64,000 bases of DNA from Methylobacteriaceae bacterium (GCA_020638195.1 JACKJC010000002.1:992001-1056000); one strand, 5' to 3'; shown: positions 1 through 8,318, counted from the stretch's first letter. Notes: generated by a model not told the origin, from the letters alone. Program-made: numbers and translations.

Positions 1-806
1 GCGTCAATCTCACGGCGTTGGGCGAAGTCAGGCATGTCTACGATTTCGAGAACCAGCGGGGCGATACCTGGGAATCGCGCTTCGCCGGCATCGGCACGTC
101 GCAGTTCGCTTTCGGCGAACTGAGTTCCGTCCTGGTCGAGGCGACGACCGGACCGCGTCTCGCGCTCGCGCCCGAGGTCCTGCCCGGCGCCTCGATCCGT
201 CCCTATGTCGCGGCCTCCTACGCCACCATGGCGCTCGGTCGGCTCGGCTCCTCGATCGGCGGCGGCGTGACGGCGCGCTTTCCGATCGGCGATTCCTTCC
301 AGGTCGAGCCGGGCGTCGAATGGCGCCATCTCGACATCGCGGCGACGAGCCGCTTCCTGGAAGTCGCCTCCACGCTCAACACCGGCAGCCAGTGGACGGG
401 CAGCCTCGCCGCGCGCTGGAGAGCGACAGACCGCCTGACCTTCGACGGCAAGGTTCTGTACGGCCGCAATTCCTCCTACACGAGCACGCTGACATCGCGT
501 CGCTTCGGTCTCGAGGGCTCGGCGCGCATCGAATTCGATCCGCCCTCCGAGCTGATCGGCTGGCGCTGGTCGGCGACGCCGTTCGTCCGCTACGCCGAGA
601 CGCGCTTCAGCGCGGCGGATCTGTTCGTCGACCCGCTGGTGGTGCGCGTTGATCGCCAGATTCGCGTGGGATCGCAGTTCGACATGCCCATCACCAAAAT
701 GTTCGGCGTCGCCGCGCTCGTCCAATACGTGCGCAACAATTCGAACCTGCCGAATTATCGCGCCAGCGCCTGGTCCGGCCTGATCGGCCCGACGCTGCGT
801 TTCTGA
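1..806 (+). CDS. Outer-membrane beta-barrel protein, C-terminal part
   Basis: The reading frame is already open at the left edge, so the start and any N-terminal domain lie outside the window. The visible 267 or so residues alternate polar and aromatic/hydrophobic positions in strand-like stretches and end in Gly-Pro-Thr-Leu-Arg-Phe. A terminal aromatic residue is the usual signal for insertion of beta-barrels by the BAM machinery. The gene stops 11 bases before the FecR-domain gene and probably shares its transcript. In Hyphomicrobiales, barrel proteins with N-terminal repeats are often found beside FecR-domain proteins, but the missing part prevents assignment to a family. The barrel call is an inference from sequence pattern. 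Confidence 0.6.
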   Translation, partial: VNLTALGEVRHVYDFENQRGDTWESRFAGIGTSQFAFGELSSVLVEATTGPRLALAPEVLPGASIRPYVAASYATMALGRLGSSIGGGVTARFPIGDSFQVEPGVEWRHLDIAATSRFLEVASTLNTGSQWTGSLAARWRATDRLTFDGKVLYGRNSSYTSTLTSRRFGLEGSARIEFDPPSELIGWRWSATPFVRYAETRFSAADLFVDPLVVRVDRQIRVGSQFDMPITKMFGVAALVQYVRNNSNLPNYRASAWSGLIGPTLRF

Positions 807-817
807 GGGGGACGGCC

Positions 818-1639
818 ATGAACTTCCGCCCGATATTTCTCGCGGCGCTCGTGACGACATTCGCCGGCGCCGCCTTGGCGCAGACGGTGGGGACGGTCGG
901 CGCGGCCAATCAGGACGCGACGAGCGAGCCGCCGGGCGGCGCCAGGCGCGGGCTCAAGGTCGGCGCCGGCGTCGTGCAGCGCGAGCGCATCCGCACCGAC
1001 GCCAAGGGCTCGGCGCAGATCGCCTTCCGCGATTCCTCGGCGCTGAACATCGGTCGCAATTCCGACGTCACGATCGACAGATTCGTGTTCGACCCCGCGT
1101 CCGGCGCCGGCCAGATGACGACGTCCATGACGCGCGGCGCGCTGCGCTTCGTCGGCGGCAAGGTCAGCCACGGCGCCGGCATGACGATCAAGACGCCGAC
1201 AGCGACGATCGGCGTGCGCGGCGGCGTCGCCTCGGTCGGCTACGATAGCGCCGGGCAGCTGCACGTCATCCATCACTACGGGGTCGTCAATGTCAGCAAT
1301 GGCGGCGGAACGGTGAGGCTGCTGCGCCCGGGCTTCGAGACGATCGTCACGAATTTCAACGCTCCGCCCTCGCCGCCCGCGCGCGTCGATCCGAATTTCC
1401 TCGCGCAGATCACGGCGCGCGTCACCAGCAATCCGGCGCAGCGCGGCGGGGTGAAAAAGCAGCCGAGCAATTCGGACGCGGCGCGCTTCGAGATCGGCTT
1501 CGACAGGCTCGGCGGCGATACGCCCAATTTCGATCTGCCGGCGGCGCGCGACAATCTCGTGCGCGGTCAGACGCAGACGCGCGGCCCGATCATCCAGGAG
1601 GAGAAACGCGACCTCGGCTGCGGGATGTATTGTTACTGA
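818..1639 (+). CDS. FecR-domain periplasmic protein
   Basis: The 273-residue product begins with a clear signal peptide (Met-Asn-Phe-Arg-Pro, a hydrophobic run, then Ala-Leu-Ala-Gln). A FecR-like domain follows at about residues 45-160. It has the typical layout: a region predicting raised expression or binding (KVGAGVVQRERIRTDAKGSA), a beta-rich core, and a run with TPTATIGVRGG near residue 130. That TATIGVRGT-like motif is characteristic of the stand-alone FecR domains found in secreted proteins, as opposed to the anti-sigma FecR with a transmembrane helix. The C-terminal third is polar and unstructured and has two late Cys (CGMYCY). There is no sigma factor gene next door, so a role in iron signalling is not supported. 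It probably works with the upstream barrel protein. Confidence 0.75.
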   Translation: MNFRPIFLAALVTTFAGAALAQTVGTVGAANQDATSEPPGGARRGLKVGAGVVQRERIRTDAKGSAQIAFRDSSALNIGRNSDVTIDRFVFDPASGAGQMTTSMTRGALRFVGGKVSHGAGMTIKTPTATIGVRGGVASVGYDSAGQLHVIHHYGVVNVSNGGGTVRLLRPGFETIVTNFNAPPSPPARVDPNFLAQITARVTSNPAQRGGVKKQPSNSDAARFEIGFDRLGGDTPNFDLPAARDNLVRGQTQTRGPIIQEEKRDLGCGMYCY

Positions 1640-1725
1640 GTTAGACGCGCGGACGCGGGCGGCCCACGATCCACAACGCCTGAGTCGACGCCCGACCGCG
1701 GCGCAAATCCCGAAAAGGCAAAAGC

Positions 1726-1756
1726 GAAAAAGGCGACCGGCTCAGCCGGTCGCCTT
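1726..1756 (-). terminator. Terminator of the aminotransferase gene
   Basis: The leftmost hairpin of the array (stem AAGGCGACCGGC with a TCA loop) is followed on the minus strand by a T-rich stretch (complement of 1726-1731 and beyond). It is the best intrinsic terminator of the group for transcripts coming from the aminotransferase. On the plus strand the same hairpin is followed by TTCTGTCTATT, a weaker tail. Confidence 0.6.
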
Positions 1757-1866
1757 CTGTCTATTCATCTGCGACCGGCTCAGCCGGTCGCCTTCTGTCT
1801 ATTCATCTGCGACCGGCTCAGCCGGTCGCTTTCTTCTGTTCTTGCGCGACCGGCTCAGCCGGTCGC
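1733..1866. repeat. Tandem array of four identical 21-bp hairpins
   Basis: GCGACCGGCTCAGCCGGTCGC occurs at 1733-1753, 1771-1791, 1809-1829 and 1846-1866. Each is a 9-bp perfect stem with a TCA loop. The spacing is 38, 38 and 37 bases. The linkers between copies 1-2 and 2-3 are the same sequence, and the third linker is diverged. The last copy contains the stop codon of the convergent aminotransferase gene (1855-1857), so the array looks like repeated duplication of the 3' end of that gene or of its terminator. The whole stretch from 1640 to 1854 holds no other gene. Confidence 0.9.
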
Positions 1867-3081
1867 CTGCAGCCCGGACGTCATTGGCACGACATTGTGC
1901 AGGCGGTCGGCGCTTTCGAAGAACTTGCGCATGTTCCGCGCGGCCTGACGGATGCGCTGCTCGTTCTCGACCAGCGCCAGGCGGAGATAGCCGTCGCCGT
2001 GTTCGCCGAAGCCGATGCCGGGCGCAACCGCGACGTCTGCCTTCTCGATCAGCAGTTTCGAGAACTCGAGCGAGCCCAGTTCCTTGAACTGCTCGGGGAT
2101 CGGCACCCAGGCGAACATGGAGGCCGCCGGCGCCGGGATCTGCCAGCCCGCCTGCGCGAAGCTCTCGACCATCACGTCGCGGCGCTTCTTGTAGGTGGCG
2201 CGCATCTCGGCGATGCAATCGTCGGGGCCGTTGAGGGCCGCCGCCGCCGCTACCTGGATCGGCGTGAAGGCGCCGTAGTCGAGATAGGATTTCACGCGGC
2301 CGAGCGCGGCGAGCAAGCGCTCGTTGCCGACGGCGAAGCCCATGCGCCAGCCGGCCATCGAATAGGTCTTGGACATGGAGGTGAATTCGACCGCGACGTC
2401 GAAGGCGCCGGGCACCTGCAGCACGGAGGGCGGCGGATTGCCGTCGAAATAGACCTCGGCATAGGCGAGATCGGAGAGAATGAAGATGTCGTGTTTTTTC
2501 GCGAAGGCGACGAGGTCCGTATAGAAATCGAGGCTCGCGACCATTGCCGTCGGGTTCGAGGGATAGCAAACGACGACCGCGATCGGCTTGGGGATCGAGT
2601 GCATGATCGCGCGTTCGAGCGCGGGGAAATAGTCCGGCGTCGGCTCGGCCGGCACGGAGCGGATCACGCCGCCCGCCATCAGGAAGCCGAAGGCGTGGAT
2701 CGGATAGGAGGGGTTGGGCACGAGCACGACGTCGCCGGGCGCAGTGATCGCCTGCGCCATGTTGGCGAAGCCTTCCTTGGAGCCGAGCGTGGCGACGACC
2801 TGCGTGTCGGGATTGAGCTTCACGCCGAAGCGGCGGCCGTAATAGGCGGCCTGGGCGCGGCGCAGGCCGGCGATGCCCTTGGAGGCGGAATAGCGGTCGG
2901 TGCGCGGCTTTCCGGCGGTCTCGACCAGCTTGTCGACGACATGCTTGGGCGCGGGCAGGTCGGGATTGCCCATGCCGAGATCGATGATGTCGGCCCCGGC
3001 GTTGCGAGCCTGAGCCTTGAGCCGGTTGACCTGCTCGAAGACGTAGGGCGGCAAGCGCTTGACGCGATAGAAGTCCGACAT
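1855..3081 (-). CDS. alaC: Class I/II aminotransferase, AlaC / LL-DAP aminotransferase-like
   Basis: This is a 408-residue PLP-dependent fold-type I aminotransferase. Its N-terminus (MSDFYRVKRLPPYVFEQVN) and the run DIIDLGMGNPDLPAPKHVVD resemble E. coli AlaC (YfdZ), which transaminates pyruvate to alanine; many alphaproteobacterial homologues are labelled LL-diaminopimelate aminotransferase. The PLP lysine is in the motif SMSKTYSMAGWRMGF, and VVCYPSNPTA and SDLAYAEVYFD carry the Asn and Asp/Tyr cofactor contacts. The start at 3081 is preferred over longer in-frame extensions because similarity begins there. The stop codon lies inside the fourth copy of the hairpin array. Choosing between alanine and diaminopimelate synthesis needs enzymology. 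Confidence 0.85.
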   Translation of the reverse strand: MSDFYRVKRLPPYVFEQVNRLKAQARNAGADIIDLGMGNPDLPAPKHVVDKLVETAGKPRTDRYSASKGIAGLRRAQAAYYGRRFGVKLNPDTQVVATLGSKEGFANMAQAITAPGDVVLVPNPSYPIHAFGFLMAGGVIRSVPAEPTPDYFPALERAIMHSIPKPIAVVVCYPSNPTAMVASLDFYTDLVAFAKKHDIFILSDLAYAEVYFDGNPPPSVLQVPGAFDVAVEFTSMSKTYSMAGWRMGFAVGNERLLAALGRVKSYLDYGAFTPIQVAAAAALNGPDDCIAEMRATYKKRRDVMVESFAQAGWQIPAPAASMFAWVPIPEQFKELGSLEFSKLLIEKADVAVAPGIGFGEHGDGYLRLALVENEQRIRQAARNMRKFFESADRLHNVVPMTSGLQATG

Positions 3082-3176
3082 GCTGGTGTTCTCTCTTCGA
3101 TGCGCCGGATGACGGCGCGAACTGCTTTTAGTGCGATTTGGCGGCGTTTTATATCGAAAAACGCTCGAACGACCGG

Positions 3177-3572
3177 CTATTCCGCCGCTGCGCGCTTCGC
3201 CGGTCGGCGCGCGGCGGGTCTGGCGGCGCCGAAAGCTCGGGCCGCGCGGGCGCGGGCGGCGGCGGCCGCCGCGTCGAATTTCTTCATTTCCGCCGCGATT
3301 TCGGCCGGCGTCTTGCGCTTGGGCCGGTCGGCCTCGGCGCCGGTCAGGGGCGTGAAACCGAGCGCATCCTCGGGCGGACGCGTCTTTCGCACGAATTCGG
3401 GCATTTCCTTTTCGCGCGCGGTGGGCTTCCACTTCAGGATCACCGAGAGCGGGTCTTCGCCGATTTCGATATTCTGCTGCGCGAAGGCGGGCGGCGCGAG
3501 ACACGCGAGCGCAATCGCGACCGCGCCGGCGGCTTGCAATTTTCTCACGTTTCTGGCGGTACGCGCGCGCAT
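3177..3572 (-). CDS. Small secreted Ala/Arg-rich protein of unknown function
   Basis: The 131-residue product has a signal peptide with a likely cut after Ala-Phe-Ala near residue 31. A short region then has DPLSVILKWKPTAREKEMPEFV, and the C-terminal 50 residues consist mostly of Ala, Arg, Lys and Pro. I do not recognise a domain. The central motif with a Trp-Lys-Pro and the following Arg/Pro region looks conserved rather than random, and the codon use matches the neighbours. It ends about 95 bases upstream of the aminotransferase start, on the same strand, and may share its promoter region. Confidence 0.6.
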   Translation of the reverse strand: MRARTARNVRKLQAAGAVAIALACLAPPAFAQQNIEIGEDPLSVILKWKPTAREKEMPEFVRKTRPPEDALGFTPLTGAEADRPKRKTPAEIAAEMKKFDAAAAAARARAARAFGAARPAARRPAKRAAAE

Positions 3573-3702
3573 GCCCTTCCGTCTTCGAATTGTCGTTCTA
3601 CATCGTTTTGATCATTGGCCAATACGGTGAATAAACCGCTATTGTGTCTGAAACGGGCCGTTGACAGCCGGCTCGATCGCAGTTTCGTCGGGGAGGTTTG
3701 AA

Positions 3703-5751
3703 ATGGCTGAGACTTCTGGCTCGCAAGCGGCGGGCAAGAAGGCGCGCGCGTCGCGTTCGGCGACGGCGAGAAAGCCTGCCACGCCGAAGAAGGGAGCGAC
3801 GGCGAAAAAGGCTGTGAAGACCCCGATCGACGATGTCGAGATGACGGCCGCGGCGGCCGCCCATGCGGAGGTCGTCGAGGCGCTCACCGCCGCCATGCCC
3901 GAGCCCGCCCGAAAGTCCGCGGCCAAATCGCCAGGAAAAACGCAAGGCCCTGCCCCGCTGGATGGCGAACCGATTTCCGCGCCTATTCCGAATTTCGAGA
4001 AGCTCGCGCAGAACGTCTCGCGCATGATGGCGGAAGGCTCGCGCGTAATGGCGGCCTACATGAAGCCGCTGGAGACCGGCGAGAACCCGAACAATGCCGC
4101 CAATGAGATGGTCGACGCCGTTCGCTCGCTCGGCAAGGTCGCCGAATACTGGCTGAAGGACCCCGCGCGCACGCTGGAGGCGCAGACGGCGATCTCGACG
4201 AAATTCATCGACCTCTGGGGCAACACGTTGCGTCGCATGACCGGCGAGCATGTCGAGCCGGTCGTGCCGCACGACGCAAGGGACAAGCGCTTCGCCGATC
4301 CGCAATGGCGCGAAAGTCCTGTGTTCGACTTCATCCGTCAGGCCTATACGCTGACCGTCGACTGGGCCAACGACATGGTCGCGCGCGACCCGGAACTGGA
4401 CAGCCTGGAACGCGCCAAGGCGGCGTTCTACGTGCGCCAGGCCGCCAGCGCGCTGTCGCCGTCGAACTTCGTCGGCACCAACCCGGAATTGCTGCGCACG
4501 ACGCTCAAGGAAGAAGGCGAGAACCTCGTGCGTGGCCTGCACATGCTCGCCGAGGACATCGAGGCGGGCCGTGGCTCGCTGCGTCTGCGCCAGTCGGATT
4601 CCACCAAATTCGTGCTCGGCGAGAACATGGCGATCACGCCCGGCAAGGTCGTGTGGCGCAACGATCTGATCGAGTTAATCCAGTACGCGCCGACGACGGA
4701 AAAGGTCTACAGGCGGCCGCTGCTGATCGTGCCGCCGTGGATCAACAAGTTCTACATTCTCGATCTCAACCCCGAGAAGAGCTTCATCAAATGGTGCGTC
4801 GACCAGGGACTGACGGTCTTCGTCGTGTCCTGGGTCAATCCCGACGGCCGTCATCGCGACAAGGGCTTCGACGCCTACATGCGCGAGGGCATCTTCGACT
4901 CGCTGAAGGCGATCGAGACGATCACCGGCGAGCGGCAAGTTTCCACGATCGGCTATTGCGTCGGCGGCACGCTGATGGCGGTGACGCTCGCCTATATGGC
5001 CGCGATCGGCGACGACCGTATCGCTTCGACCACCTTCTTCACCACGCAGGTGGACTTCACCGAGCCCGGCGAACTCAAGGTGTTCACGGACGCCAACACG
5101 ATCCGCAACGTGGAAGCGGACATGGCGCAGACCGGCTATCTCGACGGCTCGCGCATGGCCAACGCCTTCAACATGCTGCGGCCGACCGACCTCATCTGGT
5201 CCTATGTCGTGAACAATTACATCAAGGGCCAGGCGCCGATGGCCTTCGATCTCCTGACGTGGAATTCGGATTCCACGCGCATGACGGCGGCGAACCACTC
5301 ATTTTACCTGCGCGAGTGCTATCTCAAGAACAGCCTCGCCAAGGGCGAGATGGCAGTCGACGGCGTGAAACTCGACGTCGGCAAGGTGACGATTCCGATC
5401 TACGACCTCGCCGCGCGCGAGGATCATATCGCGCCGGCGAAATCGGCCTTCAACGGCGCAAAGCTGTTCGGTGGCCCGGTGCGCTATGTGATGTCGGGGT
5501 CGGGCCATATCGCGGGCGTGGTCAATCCACCCTACAAGCCGAAGTACCAGTACTGGACCGGCGATAAGCCAGAAGGCGCCTTCGAGGATTGGGTGAACGC
5601 GGCGACAGAGCATCCGGGCTCGTGGTGGCCGAACTGGATCGAATGGATGAAAGAGAATGCGCCCGAGATGGTCCCGGCGCGCGAGCCCGGCGGCGGCAAG
5701 CTGCCAACGCTCGGCGACGCGCCCGGCGACTATGTGAAGGCGCGCTGCTGA
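3703..5751 (+). CDS. phaC: Class I poly(3-hydroxyalkanoate) synthase
   Basis: This enzyme polymerises hydroxyacyl-CoA (typically 3-hydroxybutyryl-CoA) into storage polyester on the granule surface. The 682-residue product has the PhaC N-terminal domain followed by an alpha/beta-hydrolase core. The lipase-like box GYCVGG holds the catalytic Cys419; Asp574 (in AREDHI) and His602 (in GSGHIAG) complete the triad, and the Asp-His spacing of 28 equals that in the Cupriavidus enzyme. Family members are usually near 590-600 residues; here the extra length is an N-terminal tail of about 75 residues rich in Lys, Ala and Pro. The start at 3703 is set by a GGGGAGG ribosome-binding site; an in-frame upstream codon at 3661 lacks one. 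No phaA, phaB or phasin gene is adjacent. Confidence 0.97.
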   Translation: MAETSGSQAAGKKARASRSATARKPATPKKGATAKKAVKTPIDDVEMTAAAAAHAEVVEALTAAMPEPARKSAAKSPGKTQGPAPLDGEPISAPIPNFEKLAQNVSRMMAEGSRVMAAYMKPLETGENPNNAANEMVDAVRSLGKVAEYWLKDPARTLEAQTAISTKFIDLWGNTLRRMTGEHVEPVVPHDARDKRFADPQWRESPVFDFIRQAYTLTVDWANDMVARDPELDSLERAKAAFYVRQAASALSPSNFVGTNPELLRTTLKEEGENLVRGLHMLAEDIEAGRGSLRLRQSDSTKFVLGENMAITPGKVVWRNDLIELIQYAPTTEKVYRRPLLIVPPWINKFYILDLNPEKSFIKWCVDQGLTVFVVSWVNPDGRHRDKGFDAYMREGIFDSLKAIETITGERQVSTIGYCVGGTLMAVTLAYMAAIGDDRIASTTFFTTQVDFTEPGELKVFTDANTIRNVEADMAQTGYLDGSRMANAFNMLRPTDLIWSYVVNNYIKGQAPMAFDLLTWNSDSTRMTAANHSFYLRECYLKNSLAKGEMAVDGVKLDVGKVTIPIYDLAAREDHIAPAKSAFNGAKLFGGPVRYVMSGSGHIAGVVNPPYKPKYQYWTGDKPEGAFEDWVNAATEHPGSWWPNWIEWMKENAPEMVPAREPGGGKLPTLGDAPGDYVKARC

Positions 5752-5774
5752 GCTGGCCGCAATAGCCGCTTCGC

Positions 5775-6164
5775 TCAGCCTTGGTCGGCTGCCGGTTCTG
5801 ACCGTGCGAGCAAGGCGATCGCCAGGCCCGCAAAGACGATCTCGCTCGCCAGCGCTCCGAGAAAGGCCGGCGGCGGCATTCCGTCGGCGGCGAGACTGAC
5901 CATGCGGCCGAGCGCGAAGCCGCTCATGAAGGTAGCCAGGGCGACGAGCGATATGCGCGTCAGTCTCGCATTGAAGGCGCCAAGCGCGAACAGGACTCCG
6001 AAGGCCACGAAAAGGCCGCCATAGGCCGCGCGCGCCGCATGCGCCTCGTTCACGCCGGCCATCGCCATACCGTTCATGGCGAGCATGGTCTTGGGCGAGA
6101 CGAGATAGACGAGGCCGACGCCGAAGATTTCGAGCGCGGCAAGCGCAAGAACGATTTTTCGCAT
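5775..6164 (-). CDS. DUF4345-type small membrane protein
   Basis: The 129-residue product has four predicted transmembrane helices (about residues 2-22, 45-65, 72-92 and 100-122). The pattern, including an early Gly-Val-Gly-Leu-Val-Tyr-Leu and a later alanine-rich helix with Arg-Ala-Ala-Tyr-Gly-Gly, fits the DUF4345 family, whose function is unknown. I start it at the Met before Arg-Lys-Ile (6164), which begins directly with the first helix. The gene diverges from the LysR gene, the usual arrangement of a regulator and its target. Confidence 0.7.
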   Translation of the reverse strand: MRKIVLALAALEIFGVGLVYLVSPKTMLAMNGMAMAGVNEAHAARAAYGGLFVAFGVLFALGAFNARLTRISLVALATFMSGFALGRMVSLAADGMPPPAFLGALASEIVFAGLAIALLARSEPAADQG

Positions 6165-6247
6165 GAAACCTGCCCTGTGCGATCCGACAGACCGCATCTA
6201 TGAGGCAGCTGGAACAATTCCTCAAATGAATGCATTTTATTTGCGCT
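6165..6247. promoter_or_regulatory. Divergent control region, DUF4345 gene / LysR gene
   Basis: This 83-base gap separates two divergent genes. It contains AATGCATT (6228-6235), a perfect 8-bp palindrome within an AT-rich patch, just upstream of the LysR start. It could be a LysR-type site, but the match is short and no clear -35/-10 pair is seen. Confidence 0.3.
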
Positions 6248-7162
6248 ATGAATGACATGAATATCAATCACTTCGATCTCAACCTGTTGGTCGTATTCGA
6301 TGCGGTCGCGCGCACCCGATCCGTATCGCGCGCCGCCGAGGAATTGTCGTTGAGCCAGCCTGCGGTCAGCCACGCACTGCGGCGCTTGCGGGAAGCGATG
6401 AGCGATCCGCTTTTCGTGCGGGGGCGCAGCGCGCTCACGCTGACGCCGCGCGCAAAGGAAGTTGCACGGCCGATCGCGAACATTCTCACCGAGGCGCGAC
6501 GCGTTTTCGCACGCTCGCAGTTCGATTGCGCGTCCCTTGCCCGACGTTTCCGGATCGGCGCGAGCGACTACGCCATGATGGCGCTCGTTCCCGGCGTAGC
6601 CAGGGCTCTGCGCGACAGCGCGCCGGATTCCGATATCGAAGTGGCCCCCGTCGGTACGGACACGTTCGACCGGCTGGAGGCCGGCGATCTCGACCTGGTG
6701 TTCTGGGGCGCGGCGCCGCCGCGCGGTCCTTTCGTCGCCGACGAATTGTTCCGCGAGAGTTTCGTCGGGTTGATCGGGGCGAGGCATCCTCTGGCGAAGG
6801 CGGCGGGCAGCGGGTCGATCGATCTCGACCAGTTTCTCGCCTATCCACATATCGTGGCCAGCTTTCCCGGATCATCCCGCAGTCCCGTGGACAAGGCGCT
6901 GGCCGACCTCGGACGCGCGCGACGGATCGGGCTGTCGACGCCGAGTTTCGCCGCCAGTGTCGCCGCGCTCAGGGATAGCGACCTCGTCATGTCGGCGCCG
7001 TCACGGCTTGTGCCCGCCCTCGCCGTCTCGGACGTTGTCGAATTCGTCCTTCCGCTAAGCGTGCCGCGCCATCCCTACTGGCTGGTCCGGCATCGCGCGG
7101 GCGAGGCCGATACGGCCGCGCGATGGTTCCGCGAGCTCGTGAGGCGCGCCACCGCGCCCTAG
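6248..7162 (+). CDS. LysR-family transcriptional regulator
   Basis: The product is about 304 residues, the normal LysR size. The N-terminal winged helix-turn-helix is clear at about residues 5-65 (FDLNLLVVFDAVARTRSVS, then AAEELSLSQPAVSHALRRLR). The C-terminal substrate-binding domain follows, with DLDLVFWGAAPPRG and a typical late stretch of small residues. The Asn-Leu-Asn start and the LSLSQPAVSHALRRLRE helix resemble the NodD/LinR-like branch of LysR proteins that respond to aromatic or small organic molecules. Met codons at 6230, 6248 and 6257 are possible; no strong ribosome-binding site decides between them. It probably controls the divergent DUF4345 gene. Confidence 0.9.
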   Translation: MNDMNINHFDLNLLVVFDAVARTRSVSRAAEELSLSQPAVSHALRRLREAMSDPLFVRGRSALTLTPRAKEVARPIANILTEARRVFARSQFDCASLARRFRIGASDYAMMALVPGVARALRDSAPDSDIEVAPVGTDTFDRLEAGDLDLVFWGAAPPRGPFVADELFRESFVGLIGARHPLAKAAGSGSIDLDQFLAYPHIVASFPGSSRSPVDKALADLGRARRIGLSTPSFAASVAALRDSDLVMSAPSRLVPALAVSDVVEFVLPLSVPRHPYWLVRHRAGEADTAARWFRELVRRATAP

Positions 7163-7487
7163 AGCCGAGGCGGCTCGAATGCCGCTCCCGGCGCGCCGCA
7201 TCTCGCATGACATCCATCAATTGCGCGAAACCCCGCTGCAGAGCGCCCACGTAATAGGCGCCCATACAGGCGGCAAGACCCGGAGCCGTGATCGCGAACA
7301 TCACGACGCTTGAGCGATTCTTGCCGATTTTCGTCGCCTCGTGCCCATCGAACGCTCAGTTTCTCGATTTTTCCGAAGAGAGGCCCGAGCTGCGTCCGCA
7401 TCTGGCGCCCGCCTTGCTTTTTGATTGCCCGGAAGCGCGCCACAGAGAACCCCACGGCGCGCCGAAGCCAAGAGCAGAGGGTGATAC
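7163..7487. other. Non-coding leader before the FNT channel gene
   Basis: I see no convincing gene in this 325-base gap. Open frames on both strands are short and look like background of GC-rich sequence; one minus-strand frame starting at 7304 has a short hydrophobic N-terminus but runs into the LysR gene in the wrong codon pattern. The right part carries the sigma-54-like promoter listed separately, leaving roughly 60 bases of untranslated leader. Confidence 0.6.
7403..7418 (+). promoter_or_regulatory. Candidate sigma-54 (-24/-12) promoter
   Basis: TGGC-N7-TTGCT occurs here, with GG and GC exactly ten bases apart, as required for RpoN promoters. It lies 70 bases before the FNT channel start on the correct strand. 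Nitrogen assimilation genes are classic RpoN/NtrC targets, which suits a nitrite channel. I did not find a convincing NtrC enhancer upstream, so the site is a strong pattern match only. Confidence 0.5.
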
Positions 7488-8318
7488 ATGGCATATCTGG
7501 CCCCATCGGAATTCGCGACCAAGATGGTCGATGCAGGCGAATCCAAGATTTTCATGTCGACGCGCGACACGGTGATCCGCGCCTATATGGCCGGCGCGAT
7601 CCTCGCACTCGCCGCCTGGATGGCGGTGACGATCAACGTCAACACCGGCCAGCCGCTCGCCGGCGCGATCCTGTTTCCGGTCGGCTTCATCATGCTTTAC
7701 CTGCTGGGCTTCGACCTGCTGACGGGCGTGTTCGTGCTCGCTCCGCTCGCGCTGTTCGACAAGCGGCCCGGCGTGACCGTGCAGGGCGTGCTTCGTAATT
7801 GGGGCCTCGTCTTCGTCGGCAATTTCGCGGGCGCGCTGACGGTCGCCTTCATGATGGCCTTCGTGACGACTTTCGGCTTCACGCAGGAAGCGGACAAGGT
7901 CGGCAAGGTCATCAGCAATGTCGGCGAAGCGCGTACGCTCGGCTACGCCTCGCACGGCTTCTCTGGCATGATCACGCTGTTCATGCGCGGCATGCTCTGC
8001 AACTGGATGGTGTCGACCGGCGTCGTCGGCGCGATGATCTCGACCCATGTCAGCGGCAAGATCATGGCCATGTGGATGCCGATCTTCCTGTTCTTCTACA
8101 TGGTGTTCGAGCACTCGGTCGTGAACATGTTCCTGTTCCCGGCGGGCCTGATGCTGCACGCGCCTTTCTCGGTGATGGATTACCTGATCTGGAATGAAAT
8201 CCCGACCGCGCTCGGCAACCTCGTCGGCGGCCTCGCCTTCACCGGCCTGACGCTCTACGCCACGCATGTGCGCACGCAGCCCAAGCGCGCCGCCGTGCAG
8301 ATGGCGCCGGCTGAATAA
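7488..8318 (+). CDS. Formate/nitrite transporter (FNT) family channel
   Basis: The 276-residue product has six hydrophobic helices and the FNT signature regions. The conserved pore histidine of the family is in FEHSVVNMF at residue 209, the same number as in E. coli FocA. FNT proteins are pentameric inner-membrane channels for small anions: formate, nitrite or hydrosulfide. The variant helix LLGFDLLTGVFVLAPLALFD replaces the usual short GxxLFTGN-type motif and is typical of a nitrate/nitrite-linked subgroup rather than FocA. A kinase/phosphatase gene follows 58 bases downstream after a terminator. A similar kinase lies beside the assimilatory nitrate genes of Pseudomonas aeruginosa, so nitrite is the most likely substrate. 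No nitrite reductase gene is in the window. Confidence 0.88.
   Translation: MAYLAPSEFATKMVDAGESKIFMSTRDTVIRAYMAGAILALAAWMAVTINVNTGQPLAGAILFPVGFIMLYLLGFDLLTGVFVLAPLALFDKRPGVTVQGVLRNWGLVFVGNFAGALTVAFMMAFVTTFGFTQEADKVGKVISNVGEARTLGYASHGFSGMITLFMRGMLCNWMVSTGVVGAMISTHVSGKIMAMWMPIFLFFYMVFEHSVVNMFLFPAGLMLHAPFSVMDYLIWNEIPTALGNLVGGLAFTGLTLYATHVRTQPKRAAVQMAPAE

Noticed and set aside
1733..1866. The hairpin array as a CRISPR array
   Set aside because: Repeats are spaced regularly, but two of the three intervening pieces are the same sequence, there are no cas genes, and the last copy overlaps a gene end.
6987..7304. A minus-strand frame with a short hydrophobic N-terminus before the FNT gene
   Set aside because: After the first 30 codons it becomes Arg-rich and runs into the LysR coding region antisense, with no ribosome-binding site.
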